Shown: positions 44,364 through 53,395, numbered from the stretch's first letter. The stretch is DNA of 64,000 bases from an uncultured Bacteroidales bacterium (GCA_902766045.1 CACXCA010000025.1:1-64000); one strand, 5' to 3'. Numbers and translations: made by a program. The notes: generated by a model from the sequence alone, not told the origin.

Positions 44364-45873
44364 GGTCGTTTGAATTATTAGAAGCTTGAGGCGCTGCATT
44401 TTTCTGTTCTGCTGAGGAGTCTGCAGGTTTGTTGCCTGCTCTTTCCCCCTTCTTGTTCATGTCTCTTCTCCTGAAATCTCTGTTTTTCCGGTTGCGGTGA
44501 TCATTGTTTTTGTCACTAGTGGATTGTGCCTCCGATTCATTGTTAGATGATGTGGGAACATTGTTTGTTTCAGTGTCTTTCCCGGCAGCATCTCTTTTTG
44601 AGTTGTCGCGGTTCCTTCTGTCTCTTCTACCATCTCTGTTGTTTCTTCCTTGACGGTCATTGCCTCCTGCTTGTTGCGTTGAATCATTTTGTTCGGCAGG
44701 GGCTGCTTGTGCTTCGGAAGTGACATTTGCTTTTGGCTCAGAGTTGTTCTCTCCATTGGCGGAGGAAGCCTCGACATTGTTGTTTGATCCGTTATTTCCT
44801 TTGTTCTTCTTTTTCTTTTTCTTTCTGTCGAATCGTGTCAAACTATCTTGACCCACCACATTCTCGTAGTCGATTATCCGTTCTTTCTCTGTGCTTTCCA
44901 ACAAAGATTCCACTTTGATACCTTGTTTGTTTAGCGCGATGATCTCTTTCACACGTTCAACAGGTATTGATACGATGTTTGCAGCCATGGAAGGAGAGGA
45001 GGAGTATTGCATGATGCCACCAAACACATCTGTTTTGAAGTGGTAGAAAACTCCGTCCATTGTCTCCAGTTGAATGTTACGGTCTGGAATATTCTTCTGC
45101 GCTTCAACGTATGCATCGATTTCAAAGTTGAGGCAACACTTTAGTTTTGCACATTGTCCCGCCATCTTTTGTGGGTTGAGCGAAATCTCTTGATAACGAG
45201 CCGAACTGGTGGCTACGGAACTGAACTTAGTCATCCAGCTAGAACAGCAAAGTGCTCTTCCACAAGGACCAATGCCTCCGATACGTCCGGCTTCTTGTCT
45301 GGCACCAATTTGTTTCATCTCTATTCGGACATGGAACGTGTCTGCTAGCACTTTGATGAGTTCACGGAAATCGACACGGTCATCGGCTATGTAGTAGAAA
45401 ATAGCCTTGTTTCCATCTCCTTGATATTCCACATCGCCAATCTTCATGTTGAGTTTGAGATCTTCCGCAATTTTTCTCGCTTGTAGCATGGTCTCATGTT
45501 CTTTCGCCTTAGATTCTTCGTATTTTTCCAAGTCGCTTGGACGTGCTTTTCGATAAATTCGTTTGATCTCTGTGCGAGTTTGATCAATATGGTATTTTTT
45601 CATTTGGGCAAGAACCAGTTGACCTGTCATGGAAACAGTGCCGATGTCATGTCCGGGAGTGGCTTCTACCGCTACGATGTCGCCTTTCTCTAAGGTTAAA
45701 TCATTAGAATTGCGGTAATATCCTTTTCTTGTATTCTTGAAGGTTATTTCGACTAAATCAGTGGCACTTGAAGATTCAGGAATGTCACATAACCAGTCAA
45801 ATGTATCCAATTTTTGGTCTGTCTTTTTGCTGCAACCTTTACTATTCATTTGGCAGCCATTGTTTATACTCAT
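44356..45873 (-). CDS. ricT: PSP1/RicT-like protein with long disordered C-terminal tail
   Basis: 505 residues. The PSP1/YaaT domain (about 45-330) includes the Cys cluster GGIGPCGRALCCSSW and CAKLKCCLNFE, the likely Fe-S ligands of RicT-type proteins that act with RicA/RicF on RNase Y in Bacillus. After about residue 350 comes a low-complexity region rich in Asn, Arg, Asp, Lys and Ser, including a KKKKKK stretch, about 155 residues long and probably disordered. It lies between holB and gldH, an arrangement I know from other Bacteroidota. Function in this phylum is not established. Confidence 0.85.
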   Translation of the reverse strand: MSINNGCQMNSKGCSKKTDQKLDTFDWLCDIPESSSATDLVEITFKNTRKGYYRNSNDLTLEKGDIVAVEATPGHDIGTVSMTGQLVLAQMKKYHIDQTRTEIKRIYRKARPSDLEKYEESKAKEHETMLQARKIAEDLKLNMKIGDVEYQGDGNKAIFYYIADDRVDFRELIKVLADTFHVRIEMKQIGARQEAGRIGGIGPCGRALCCSSWMTKFSSVATSSARYQEISLNPQKMAGQCAKLKCCLNFEIDAYVEAQKNIPDRNIQLETMDGVFYHFKTDVFGGIMQYSSSPSMAANIVSIPVERVKEIIALNKQGIKVESLLESTEKERIIDYENVVGQDSLTRFDRKKKKKKNKGNNGSNNNVEASSANGENNSEPKANVTSEAQAAPAEQNDSTQQAGGNDRQGRNNRDGRRDRRNRDNSKRDAAGKDTETNNVPTSSNNESEAQSTSDKNNDHRNRKNRDFRRRDMNKKGERAGNKPADSSAEQKNAAPQASNNSNDHE

Positions 45874-45910
45874 ATATTGTTTTTATTTGTATTTTATATA
45901 TTGTTTTGTA

Positions 45911-47032
45911 TTATCTCATTTTTATGAGCATTGTTATTTTCAAGGCAAAATCAAAAAAAACGATTTTGGATTGTACGTTTTGCTCAATGTGTCTCTCCGC
46001 TAGATCTAATTCTGAAAGAAAGCCATAGATGTTCTTTTCGTTTATGAAGGGAGAGAAACGCACGGAGAAATTATTCTCTTCTTGCGTTAAATAGTTTAAT
46101 TTACTTTCGTGAAGATTGAGAATGAAGTTCTCTCGAATCATCGTTTGTGCGTATCGAAGAAAGGCAATTTGTTTTTTTCTGCCTATTTTCGATATTTCGT
46201 CGGCCCATGCTTTCATCCCGTGAGCGTCTCTCAAAAAACTTCGACGCATGATGTTGACAAATAGATTGAAATATTCGTTTTCTTCCTGAGATGTCTCTAT
46301 GAGATTGATTGCTTTTATCAAATTCCCATTAGCTATGTGCGAAATGTTTGATAGCTTGTCTGCCGGCAAGTCATATTTGTCGCCTAATGCTTGTGCAATA
46401 TCTGCTTCTGTTAGCGGGGGAACGAAAAATTTTTGAGTTCTGGAGAGAATCGTTGGAAGTATCTTCTCGATGTCTTCGCTAACTAAAATGAATAATGTCT
46501 TTGTCGGAGGCTCTTCGATGATCTTTAATAGCTTGTTGGCACAATCCTCTTGCATTTTCTCAGGCATCCAGACAATCATTATTTTGTATTCTGACTCATA
46601 CGATTTGGCACTTAGCTTTTTTAAGATTTCATTGCTCTCATTCGTATAGATGGTACTTTGCTTATTGTCTCGGCTGATGACCTTTTCCCACTCCTCTAAA
46701 TTGAAATAAGGAAATTCTTGTACCTGATTCCTCCATTCGGGGAGAAAATTGTCACATGTGGTAGAATCGCTGGACCGAGTAATCGGAAATACAAAATGTA
46801 AATCTGGATGGGCAATTTTGGCAAACTGCTTGCAGGATGGACATACCCCACAGGCTTCTCCATCATGTTTGTTTTGACATTCTACGTATTGGGCGAGAGC
46901 AATGGCTAAAGCAAGTTTTCCCGTCCCTTGCGGACCGTATAGCAGAATCGCATGAGCTAATCTATTGCTACTCACTGCTTTTATGAAGGTTTGCTTGATA
47001 GAATCCTGTCCGTATATGTCTTTAAATAACAT
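45911..47032 (-). CDS. holB: DNA polymerase III delta-prime-like subunit (clamp loader)
   Basis: 373 residues. AAA+ clamp-loader fold: Walker A GPQGTGKLALA, a four-cysteine zinc module (CQNKHDGEACGVCPSC), DEADKMQ-like WMPEKMQEDCANKLLKIIEEPP, and the sensor TLFILVSEDIEKILPTILSR. Delta-prime loads the sliding clamp with gamma/tau and delta. First gene of the seven-gene operon; a minus-strand TAACTTTG box lies at 47067-47060. The SRC motif of the arginine finger appears as LSRTQ, usual for some lineages. Confidence 0.92.
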   Translation of the reverse strand: MLFKDIYGQDSIKQTFIKAVSSNRLAHAILLYGPQGTGKLALAIALAQYVECQNKHDGEACGVCPSCKQFAKIAHPDLHFVFPITRSSDSTTCDNFLPEWRNQVQEFPYFNLEEWEKVISRDNKQSTIYTNESNEILKKLSAKSYESEYKIMIVWMPEKMQEDCANKLLKIIEEPPTKTLFILVSEDIEKILPTILSRTQKFFVPPLTEADIAQALGDKYDLPADKLSNISHIANGNLIKAINLIETSQEENEYFNLFVNIMRRSFLRDAHGMKAWADEISKIGRKKQIAFLRYAQTMIRENFILNLHESKLNYLTQEENNFSVRFSPFINEKNIYGFLSELDLAERHIEQNVQSKIVFFDFALKITMLIKMR

Positions 47033-47230
47033 GAAATTAGAAGCGAAAATTAAAATTTCCCAAAGTTAATCTTTTTTGTTGAATAAATAAAGTAAATGAA
47101 AGAAAATGAGAATGATAAAATTTGAAAGAGAACTTGGTGCCATTCGCTTGATGTTTTTATGCAAAAATCAGAAATATGTTTTAATCTGTGGAATTGAAAA
47201 AAATAGCGTATTTTTGCAGAAAAAATTAGT

Positions 47231-48871
47231 ATGATATCGGTTGACGGGTTGACTGTTGAGTTCGGAGGCACGACTCTTTTTGAAAATATATCGTTTCAGG
47301 TAAACGAAAGTGATCGCATCGCCCTTATGGGGAAAAATGGTGCGGGTAAATCAACATTATTAAAAATCCTAGCTGGAATACAAACTCCTACCAGAGGGGC
47401 GGTAACCGTTCCGAAAGGTACGGTGGTGGCTTATCTTCCTCAACATCTGATGACGGAAGACCATCGTACGGTTTTTGAAGAGGCTTCTTTGGCTTTCTCG
47501 GAACTGTTCGAGATGGAAAAGGAGATTGAGCGTTTGAATAAAGAACTGTCTGAACGAACTGATTATGAGAGCGATGACTATATGAATCTGATTGAACAAG
47601 TTTCTACTTTAAGTGAGAAATATTATTCAATTGAAGAGATTAACTATGAGGCTGATGTTGAAAAAACATTGTTGGGCCTTGGGTTTGTTCGGGAGGATCT
47701 GAATAAGCCAACGAAGGAATTTAGCGGAGGTTGGCGCATGAGAATTGAATTGGCCAAGATCCTATTGCGGAAACCTGATGTCATTTTATTGGATGAGCCT
47801 ACCAATCATTTGGATATTGAATCAATCCAATGGTTGGAGGATTTCTTGATTGAGAGCGCGAAAGCGGTGATTGTGATCTCTCACGACCGTGCTTTCGTCG
47901 ATCATATAACTACTCGCACCATAGAGGTGACCATGGGTAGAATTTACGATTACAAGGTGAATTATTCTCACTATTTGGAACTGCGGAAAGAACGTAGAGA
48001 GCAACAGCAAAAAGCATACGATGAGCAACAGAAGATGATTGCTGAAACCAAGGAATTCATCGAGCGTTTCAAAGGTACCTACTCTAAAACATTACAGGTA
48101 CAGTCGCGTGTGAAGATGCTGGAGAAACTGGAGATCTTGGAGGTGGATGAGGAGGATACCTCGGCACTTCGCTTAAAGTTTCCGCCTTCTCCTCGTTCGG
48201 GTAGCTTCCCAGTGATTGCAGACCGTGTGGGAAAATCTTATGGGGATCACTTGGTTTTCAAAGATGCGTCGTTTACGATTGCACGTGGCGAAAAGGTCGC
48301 TTTCGTAGGTAAGAATGGTGAAGGTAAATCCACTATGGTGAAGTGCATCATGAACGAAATCGAACATGAGGGCAAATTGTCGTTGGGACACAATGTGATG
48401 ATTGGTTACTTCGCACAGAATCAAGCTTCTTTGCTGGATGGAGAACTGACGGTATTCCAGACAATCGATGATGTGGCGAAAGGTGAGATCCGTAATAAGA
48501 TCAAGGACCTTTTGGGTGCGTTTATGTTTGGTGGCGAGAACTCTACAAAGAAGGTGAAGGTGCTCTCAGGAGGTGAACGTACACGTTTGGCTATGATAAA
48601 ACTGCTGCTTGAACCTGTCAATCTTCTTATCTTGGATGAGCCGACGAATCACTTGGACATGAAGACGAAAGACATCCTGAAATCTGCCTTGAAGGATTTC
48701 GACGGCACGTTGATTGTGGTTTCGCACGATCGTGATTTCCTGGATGGTCTGGTGACGAAGGTCTATGAGTTCGGTCATAAAAAGGTGACGGAACATCTAG
48801 AGGGCATCTATGAGTTCTTGAAGAAAAAGAAGATGGAGAATCTTCGTGAGATAGAACGCAAGGACCGTTAA
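47231..48871 (+). CDS. ABC-F family ATPase
   Basis: 546 residues, two ABC domains in one chain, no membrane segment. First Walker A GKNGAGKST and signature FSGGWRMRIELAK; second Walker A GKNGEGKST and signature LSGGERTRLAMIK; both DEPTNHLD motifs. A charged interdomain linker of about 80 residues (EQQQKAYDEQQKMIAETKEF) fits the P-site-tRNA-interaction motif. ABC-F proteins act on ribosomes; antibiotic-resistance members have a longer linker tip, so this looks like a housekeeping EttA/YbiT/Uup-type factor. A TATTTTTG box at 47209-47216 lies just before the start. Its stop is 9 bases from the opposite gene's stop. Confidence 0.92.
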   Translation: MISVDGLTVEFGGTTLFENISFQVNESDRIALMGKNGAGKSTLLKILAGIQTPTRGAVTVPKGTVVAYLPQHLMTEDHRTVFEEASLAFSELFEMEKEIERLNKELSERTDYESDDYMNLIEQVSTLSEKYYSIEEINYEADVEKTLLGLGFVREDLNKPTKEFSGGWRMRIELAKILLRKPDVILLDEPTNHLDIESIQWLEDFLIESAKAVIVISHDRAFVDHITTRTIEVTMGRIYDYKVNYSHYLELRKERREQQQKAYDEQQKMIAETKEFIERFKGTYSKTLQVQSRVKMLEKLEILEVDEEDTSALRLKFPPSPRSGSFPVIADRVGKSYGDHLVFKDASFTIARGEKVAFVGKNGEGKSTMVKCIMNEIEHEGKLSLGHNVMIGYFAQNQASLLDGELTVFQTIDDVAKGEIRNKIKDLLGAFMFGGENSTKKVKVLSGGERTRLAMIKLLLEPVNLLILDEPTNHLDMKTKDILKSALKDFDGTLIVVSHDRDFLDGLVTKVYEFGHKKVTEHLEGIYEFLKKKKMENLREIERKDR

Positions 48872-48880
48872 TCAATTCAT

Positions 48881-50056
48881 TTATTTCAATCCTTCTAAGC
48901 CGACGCATACACCGTTGGCGAAGAATCCTATGTGCTTGTCACTTAGCTCTGTGATGGTGTAGAATGGTTGCTTTTCTCTTCCTTTCTCAATGGCTATGAT
49001 TTGGTCATCTGAACCATCCGATTGCAGAATGTATGTCCCGATTTTTATCATCCCCACATTACCGAATCCTTTGTACAATTTGCTCTTCTCAGGGTCGCAT
49101 GATACCCAGCCGAATTTAGGGCTGAAGAGAGGATGATCCAACGTGCAGGTGAGGCTTCTTCCGCTTTTGAATCGGTAGGTGACAAAGTCGGTGTGACTCT
49201 TTTCTGCTATAGCCTTTACTATACTTTTACTTGTCGTGTTGCTTGTTGTGAAGGACAATATTTCATCCCCTTCTTTTATCTCTTCGATGTTTTTCTCGGA
49301 ACCATCCGCCATTGTTATCTTTGTCCCTTTGGCGAGACAATGCACGTCTATTCCGTCGAAATAGATTTCCGATAGAGCAGTGTCGTCATATTTATCGCCC
49401 TTATAAACTTCCATGATTTCGAACTTCAATTTCCAATCAGGCGAACCTGGCGTGTTATCCCCGAGTGTGCCGATTTCGAAACGTTGTTCACCCATGATGT
49501 CCTTCAAATCCAGTATGGCGATGGGTTTGTTGTCTTTGTAAACTTTCAGCTTTTTCACTCTACTGTTCTCCTTGAAAGCTTTCTGACTTTTCACGTAACC
49601 GTTAACGACGATGATGGTGGTTATCCTGGGGTCGCCACCTTTGAATGAGTAAGTCAGGTATTCACCGATTCCGTAGCCTGCTACGCCCTCCACCCAGGCA
49701 GTCCTGTAGTTCAGATCGTGTGCATAACTGGCTTTGTAGTTGACGGCGCCCTGTGGTTTTAGTTGACTGGATGCGGTGACGGAGGAGGGACCTCCAGCGC
49801 AGTACCAACTACATGCAGCACCAATAACATCCCAATAACTTTCCTTGGTTTCGTCGAATATGCTTTGTTCCTCTTTGGTAAGTGTATTGTAGTCGAAGTC
49901 CTTCTGCGAGGCTCTTTTCATTAGTTCATTGAAGATCTTACTGTTTTTTTCAAAATCTATTTCTTTGACAGAAACGGGTTGAAAAACAGTCGTTTGCGCT
50001 AATGTGCATAGAGCGTAGGCCCAAAATGCCCAAATGAATAGTATGTTCTTTTTCAT
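48881..50056 (-). CDS. secreted protein with a C-terminal Hint (hedgehog/intein) domain
   Basis: 391 residues. Signal peptide 1-20. Residues about 75-235 form an F5/8-type C-like or NADase-type glycan-binding beta-sandwich (SSVTASSQLKPQGAVNYKAS, YRTAWVEGVAGYGIGEYLTY). A Hint domain begins at Cys240 (HCLAKGTKITMADGSEKNIE, GDEILSF), carries the TxxH motif T305-H308 (TLDHPLFSP), and ends FFANGVCVGLEGLK. The usual terminal His-Asn of inteins and BIL domains is absent (VGL instead of VHN), and almost nothing follows the domain, so splicing looks impossible, though an N-S shift at Cys240 and thioester cleavage remain possible. It follows dgt by 21 bases and may share its transcript. Confidence 0.82.
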   Translation of the reverse strand: MKKNILFIWAFWAYALCTLAQTTVFQPVSVKEIDFEKNSKIFNELMKRASQKDFDYNTLTKEEQSIFDETKESYWDVIGAACSWYCAGGPSSVTASSQLKPQGAVNYKASYAHDLNYRTAWVEGVAGYGIGEYLTYSFKGGDPRITTIIVVNGYVKSQKAFKENSRVKKLKVYKDNKPIAILDLKDIMGEQRFEIGTLGDNTPGSPDWKLKFEIMEVYKGDKYDDTALSEIYFDGIDVHCLAKGTKITMADGSEKNIEEIKEGDEILSFTTSNTTSKSIVKAIAEKSHTDFVTYRFKSGRSLTCTLDHPLFSPKFGWVSCDPEKSKLYKGFGNVGMIKIGTYILQSDGSDDQIIAIEKGREKQPFYTITELSDKHIGFFANGVCVGLEGLK

Positions 50057-50077
50057 GTGTTATCCTCCTTTTGTTTT

Positions 50078-51430
50078 TTATAGGCTCGGCAGACTCATGC
50101 CGTTGATTTTACGATAAAGATCCAATGCGTAGATGTCGGTCATACCCGATATATAATCTAATACAGCCATGATACGTCTGTAGGGATCTTCATATTCAAT
50201 CTCGTATTGTTCTGGAATGCGAGCTAATAGTTGTTTGGAATAGGCCTTATCTGCATTGAATACAGCATCGATCTCTTTTTCCATTAGAGTGTATATGATA
50301 TTGTAACCTGCTATTTCTATGTCAACAACATCTTTGGATTTGTATATTTTCTTACAGGAAATCTTTTGGCATTTTTCGTATGCAGCTCTTATTTGATTGT
50401 CTATACTTTCAATCAAGGTTGAGGAAAAAACACCAGAGAGAATAGCCTCTTCGTTGTCGATGAACACACGGGAGCACTCTTTAACCAACACACCGATGAC
50501 AGAAGAACGAAGATAGGCAATCTGCTCATTTTCATCGTTTATGGTGGACATGTGTTTCTCTTTATGCGTTTTTTGCTCTTCGTTGAAAAACGACATTAAC
50601 AGTTCTTTTGCTTCTTCGAAACTGATAAGCTTGAGCTTGTGAGCATCTTCGATATCCATGATTTCATAACAGATATCGTCAGCAGCCTCTACTAGATATA
50701 CGAGAGGATGACGTGCGTATTTATAATCGTCTATACGGATCAGACCTAAATCATCCGCAATTTTTTTGAAATCCTCTTTTTCGCTTTGAAAGAAACCAAA
50801 CTTTTTCTTTTTGTCTGTAATATAGTCTGATTTATAAGGATATTTTACGATGGAGGCTATTGTGGAGTAGGTGAGCACAAAACCACCTTTTCGTCGGCCG
50901 TCAAACTGATGCGTGAGAAGCCGAAATGCATTAGCGTTTCCTTCGAAATGAATTATATCATTCCATTGACTGTCAGTGAGATTGTATTTGTCCTTTAGCT
51001 TTTGACCGTTTCCCTCTGAGAAATAGGAGGAAATGGCAGTTTCTCCAGAATGTCCGAATGGAGGATTCCCCATATCATGAGCCAGACAGGCGGCGGAAAC
51101 AATGGCACCGATTTCATTGAGATTTTCTTCGGATGCTTGTCCGTATTTTTGTCGTAATGCTTTGGACACCGCGTTTCCTAACGATCTGCCCACACATGAA
51201 ACTTCAAGACTGTGAGTTAATCGGTTGTGAACGAAGATACTTCCTGGAAGCGGGAAAACTTGAGTTTTGTTCTGTAACCTTCTGAATGGAGAAGAGAATA
51301 TGAGTCGGTCGAAATCCCGTTGAAACTCGGTTCGATCTTGTTCGTTGACATTATGATAATCCTCCAATCCAAATCTTTTGGTGGTGATGAGCTTGTTCCA
51401 ATCCATTCTTTCCAATCCCGTAAAATCCAT
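50078..51430 (-). CDS. dgt: deoxyguanosinetriphosphate triphosphohydrolase family protein
   Basis: 450 residues. HD-domain enzyme that cuts dNTPs to deoxynucleosides and triphosphate. His ligands lie in FVHNRLTHSLEVSCVGRSLG, and the HD motif in CLAHDMGNPPFGHSGE; KTQVFPL upstream is also typical. An alternative start is Met9 (MDWNKLI). The activity is known to control dNTP pools and, in some species, phage DNA replication. A TATTTTTG box on the minus strand at 51459-51452 is 22 bases before the start. First gene of a unit with the Hint-domain gene. Confidence 0.92.
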   Translation of the reverse strand: MDFTGLERMDWNKLITTKRFGLEDYHNVNEQDRTEFQRDFDRLIFSSPFRRLQNKTQVFPLPGSIFVHNRLTHSLEVSCVGRSLGNAVSKALRQKYGQASEENLNEIGAIVSAACLAHDMGNPPFGHSGETAISSYFSEGNGQKLKDKYNLTDSQWNDIIHFEGNANAFRLLTHQFDGRRKGGFVLTYSTIASIVKYPYKSDYITDKKKKFGFFQSEKEDFKKIADDLGLIRIDDYKYARHPLVYLVEAADDICYEIMDIEDAHKLKLISFEEAKELLMSFFNEEQKTHKEKHMSTINDENEQIAYLRSSVIGVLVKECSRVFIDNEEAILSGVFSSTLIESIDNQIRAAYEKCQKISCKKIYKSKDVVDIEIAGYNIIYTLMEKEIDAVFNADKAYSKQLLARIPEQYEIEYEDPYRRIMAVLDYISGMTDIYALDLYRKINGMSLPSL

Positions 51431-51510
51431 TTTTATAATGATAAGTTTTTACAAAAATAAGAAAAGGGAAGATGTGTTGGTAATATTTTCTGTTAATTAA
51501 TGATTAAAAA

Positions 51511-51559
51511 GTGCGGAATAAAATAATAAAAATTTATATTTGTGCGGAAAAAAATAACA
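51511..51559. repeat. direct repeat GTGCGGAA pair flanking a minus-7 box
   Basis: GTGCGGAATAAAATAAT (from 51511) and GTGCGGAAAAAAATAAC (from 51542) recur 31 bases apart, three helical turns, on either side of TATATTTG (51535-51542) that precedes the gene at 51598. They may be operator half-sites. Confidence 0.4.
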
Positions 51560-51597
51560 TAGAATTAAATATAGTGCGTGTGCGTTCTTAATTTAGG

Positions 51598-52413
51598 ATG
51601 AAAAAGATTATATACACATTGTTCTTTATCTACGCTTGTGCCTTTTCGTGTGCAATGGCTGCTAATGAAGCAGAGAGCAACACGAAAAGTAAGTCGGTTG
51701 CACAGCAGATGATAGAAACCATCAGTGTGCCTAATAGTCTTGAATTGGGATTGAATGGGAAGGTGAAACATTATACATTATTTAATTCTACAGAGTATAA
51801 TGATTCTACGGAAAGTGAAATCTTCTTTGTTTGTCGAATGAGCTTTGATGTGGAGGGGAATGTCATTCGGACATATAGTGGGGAGGACACCTCTGCTTGT
51901 GCATATAGTACGTATCAATACAATGAACATGGAGATTTGATTCAGCTATGTATTTATGCTAGTAATCAGATGATGAAGAAAAAAATGATATGTCAGTATA
52001 ATGAGAACAGAGGATTGTCTTATTTGGAGATTCAAGAATATGATTGTTATTACACTGGGAAGATGAAAGTTCGATATAGTTCTGTCTTCGACCGCAGTGG
52101 TGCGGGAAAAAGATGTGAAATATCTTACTATGATGACGATGGGAGTGTGAAGAAACGGGAAGTGTATAAGTACAGCAGTTCGGATATTGTAGAGGTGAGT
52201 CTGTATGATCAGAAAGGTAAGCTTGTATCTAAAAAAACAGCTAAGATGTCGGGTAATTATGATATTGTAAAAAATGACATCAGTTTCTTTGTTTTAGGGA
52301 AAAGTCATGGTTTTGATCGGGCAGAGTATGATGAGTTGGGAAACATGACAGAACGTGTTCGTTACTATATTGATAGAAAAGTTAAATATAGTTGTCAGAT
52401 AGAGTATTATTGA
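51598..52413 (+). CDS. exported hypothetical protein with YD-like repeats
   Basis: 271 residues. Signal peptide 1-21 (MKKIIYTLFFIYACAFSCAMA). The mature part has several short beta-rich units of the YD/RHS-like pattern, such as YQYNEHGDLIQL, YYDDDGSVKKREVYKY, LYDQKGKLVSK and YDELGNMTERVRYY, spaced by 20-30 residues. They are too few for a full RHS barrel, so I expect a small beta-solenoid or a beta-sheet strip in the periplasm or on the surface. No C-terminal toxin or sorting tail is seen. Function unknown; single-gene unit preceded by a TATATTTG box. Confidence 0.65.
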   Translation: MKKIIYTLFFIYACAFSCAMAANEAESNTKSKSVAQQMIETISVPNSLELGLNGKVKHYTLFNSTEYNDSTESEIFFVCRMSFDVEGNVIRTYSGEDTSACAYSTYQYNEHGDLIQLCIYASNQMMKKKMICQYNENRGLSYLEIQEYDCYYTGKMKVRYSSVFDRSGAGKRCEISYYDDDGSVKKREVYKYSSSDIVEVSLYDQKGKLVSKKTAKMSGNYDIVKNDISFFVLGKSHGFDRAEYDELGNMTERVRYYIDRKVKYSCQIEYY

Positions 52414-52426
52414 TTGGTTTGTCGTA

Positions 52427-53338
52427 TCAATTATTTACCAACCATTTTCCTAATTCTGTAGTGGATAGGCCTCTTCTTTTGGCATAATCCTCTTTTTGGT
52501 CGGCACCAATCTTGCCAATCATGAAATAAGTGGCTTCTGGGTGAGAAATGTGTAATCCGCAGATGGAAGCATTGGGTTTCATGGCGCCATTTTCGGAAAT
52601 GAATATTCCGATATCCTCCAGATGCAGTAATTTATTAGCCTCAAACAGAAGCGAAAGATCGGGAAGGGATGGGTAACCAAATGCGGGTCTGATGCCTTCC
52701 GCTCCAGTTGTTTTTGCATATCCCCAATAATTAGATCGTATTTCTTCATGCAACCATTCGGCAGTGGCTTCTGCCAGACGGTCTGCCACGCTCTTGATAA
52801 GTAGAGAGGTGTAATCGTCTCCTTCTGTCCTTACTCGTTCTGCCCATTCATCGCCCCCATGCACAGAAACAGCGAAGAGACCGATGAAGTCCTCCTTTGG
52901 AGAGATGAAATCGGTCATTGAGAGACAATAGCCATTCCGTTCGCTGGGGTGTTGTTGCCGAAGCATGGGGAGATAGAGTTCTTTTCCCTCTTTATCTGTG
53001 AGGAGGATTCCTTCGCCTTGACTATGAGCCTTTGCAAAAAGAAGAATGGCGGACAGATCAAAAATCTTTTCAACGATTCCTTTTCGAAGAATCTCTTTGG
53101 CATCTTTCATCAGTTGATAAGCCTCGTTAGCCTTCTCTTTCTCTTCTGGACTGAAACGCAGGAGCCATTGCACTTTACAAGCTTCGCAATCGCATAAAGT
53201 CTCGAGTCCCTTGTAGTTGCCCGTTAGTCGCCACGCATAAAAGAAGTAACGCCAATCGATTCTTTGCAGAACGGGCAAAAAATCGATGTGCGAGAGAATC
53301 TTTCTTCCTATGAATTGAGGTGTGATGGGTTTGTACAT
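52427..53338 (-). CDS. stand-alone methionine synthase reactivation (MetH activation) domain protein
   Basis: 303 residues. The C-terminal half matches the S-adenosylmethionine-binding activation domain of cobalamin-dependent methionine synthase: TGAEGIRPAFGYPSLPDLS, then GLHISHPEATYFMIGKIGADQ and EDYAKRRGLSTTELGKWL. Residues 150-175 (GLFAVSVHGGDEWAERV) and the DYTSLLIKSVADRLAEATAEWLHE helix also fit. The cobalamin, folate and homocysteine modules are absent, so this is a split form whose catalytic partner must be encoded elsewhere. No cobalamin riboswitch was recognised in the short upstream gap. A terminator separates it from the MFS gene. Confidence 0.85.
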   Translation of the reverse strand: MYKPITPQFIGRKILSHIDFLPVLQRIDWRYFFYAWRLTGNYKGLETLCDCEACKVQWLLRFSPEEKEKANEAYQLMKDAKEILRKGIVEKIFDLSAILLFAKAHSQGEGILLTDKEGKELYLPMLRQQHPSERNGYCLSMTDFISPKEDFIGLFAVSVHGGDEWAERVRTEGDDYTSLLIKSVADRLAEATAEWLHEEIRSNYWGYAKTTGAEGIRPAFGYPSLPDLSLLFEANKLLHLEDIGIFISENGAMKPNASICGLHISHPEATYFMIGKIGADQKEDYAKRRGLSTTELGKWLVNN

Positions 53339-53345
53339 GATGAAA

Positions 53346-53378
53346 ATAAAAAAGAAGGGCAGACCTTGGCCCGCCCTT
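53346..53378 (-). terminator. intrinsic terminator after the sugar symporter gene
   Basis: On the minus strand AAGGGC (53378-53373) pairs with GCCCTT (53360-53355) around a 12-base loop, followed by a T-rich tract (53354-53346), between the MFS stop and the MetH-activation start. Confidence 0.6.
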
Positions 53379-53395
53379 ATGGTAGAACCATCAGC

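Noticed and set aside
53339-53395. Cobalamin riboswitch before the MetH reactivation gene
   Set aside because: The gap of about 57 bases is too short and is filled by the upstream terminator hairpin.
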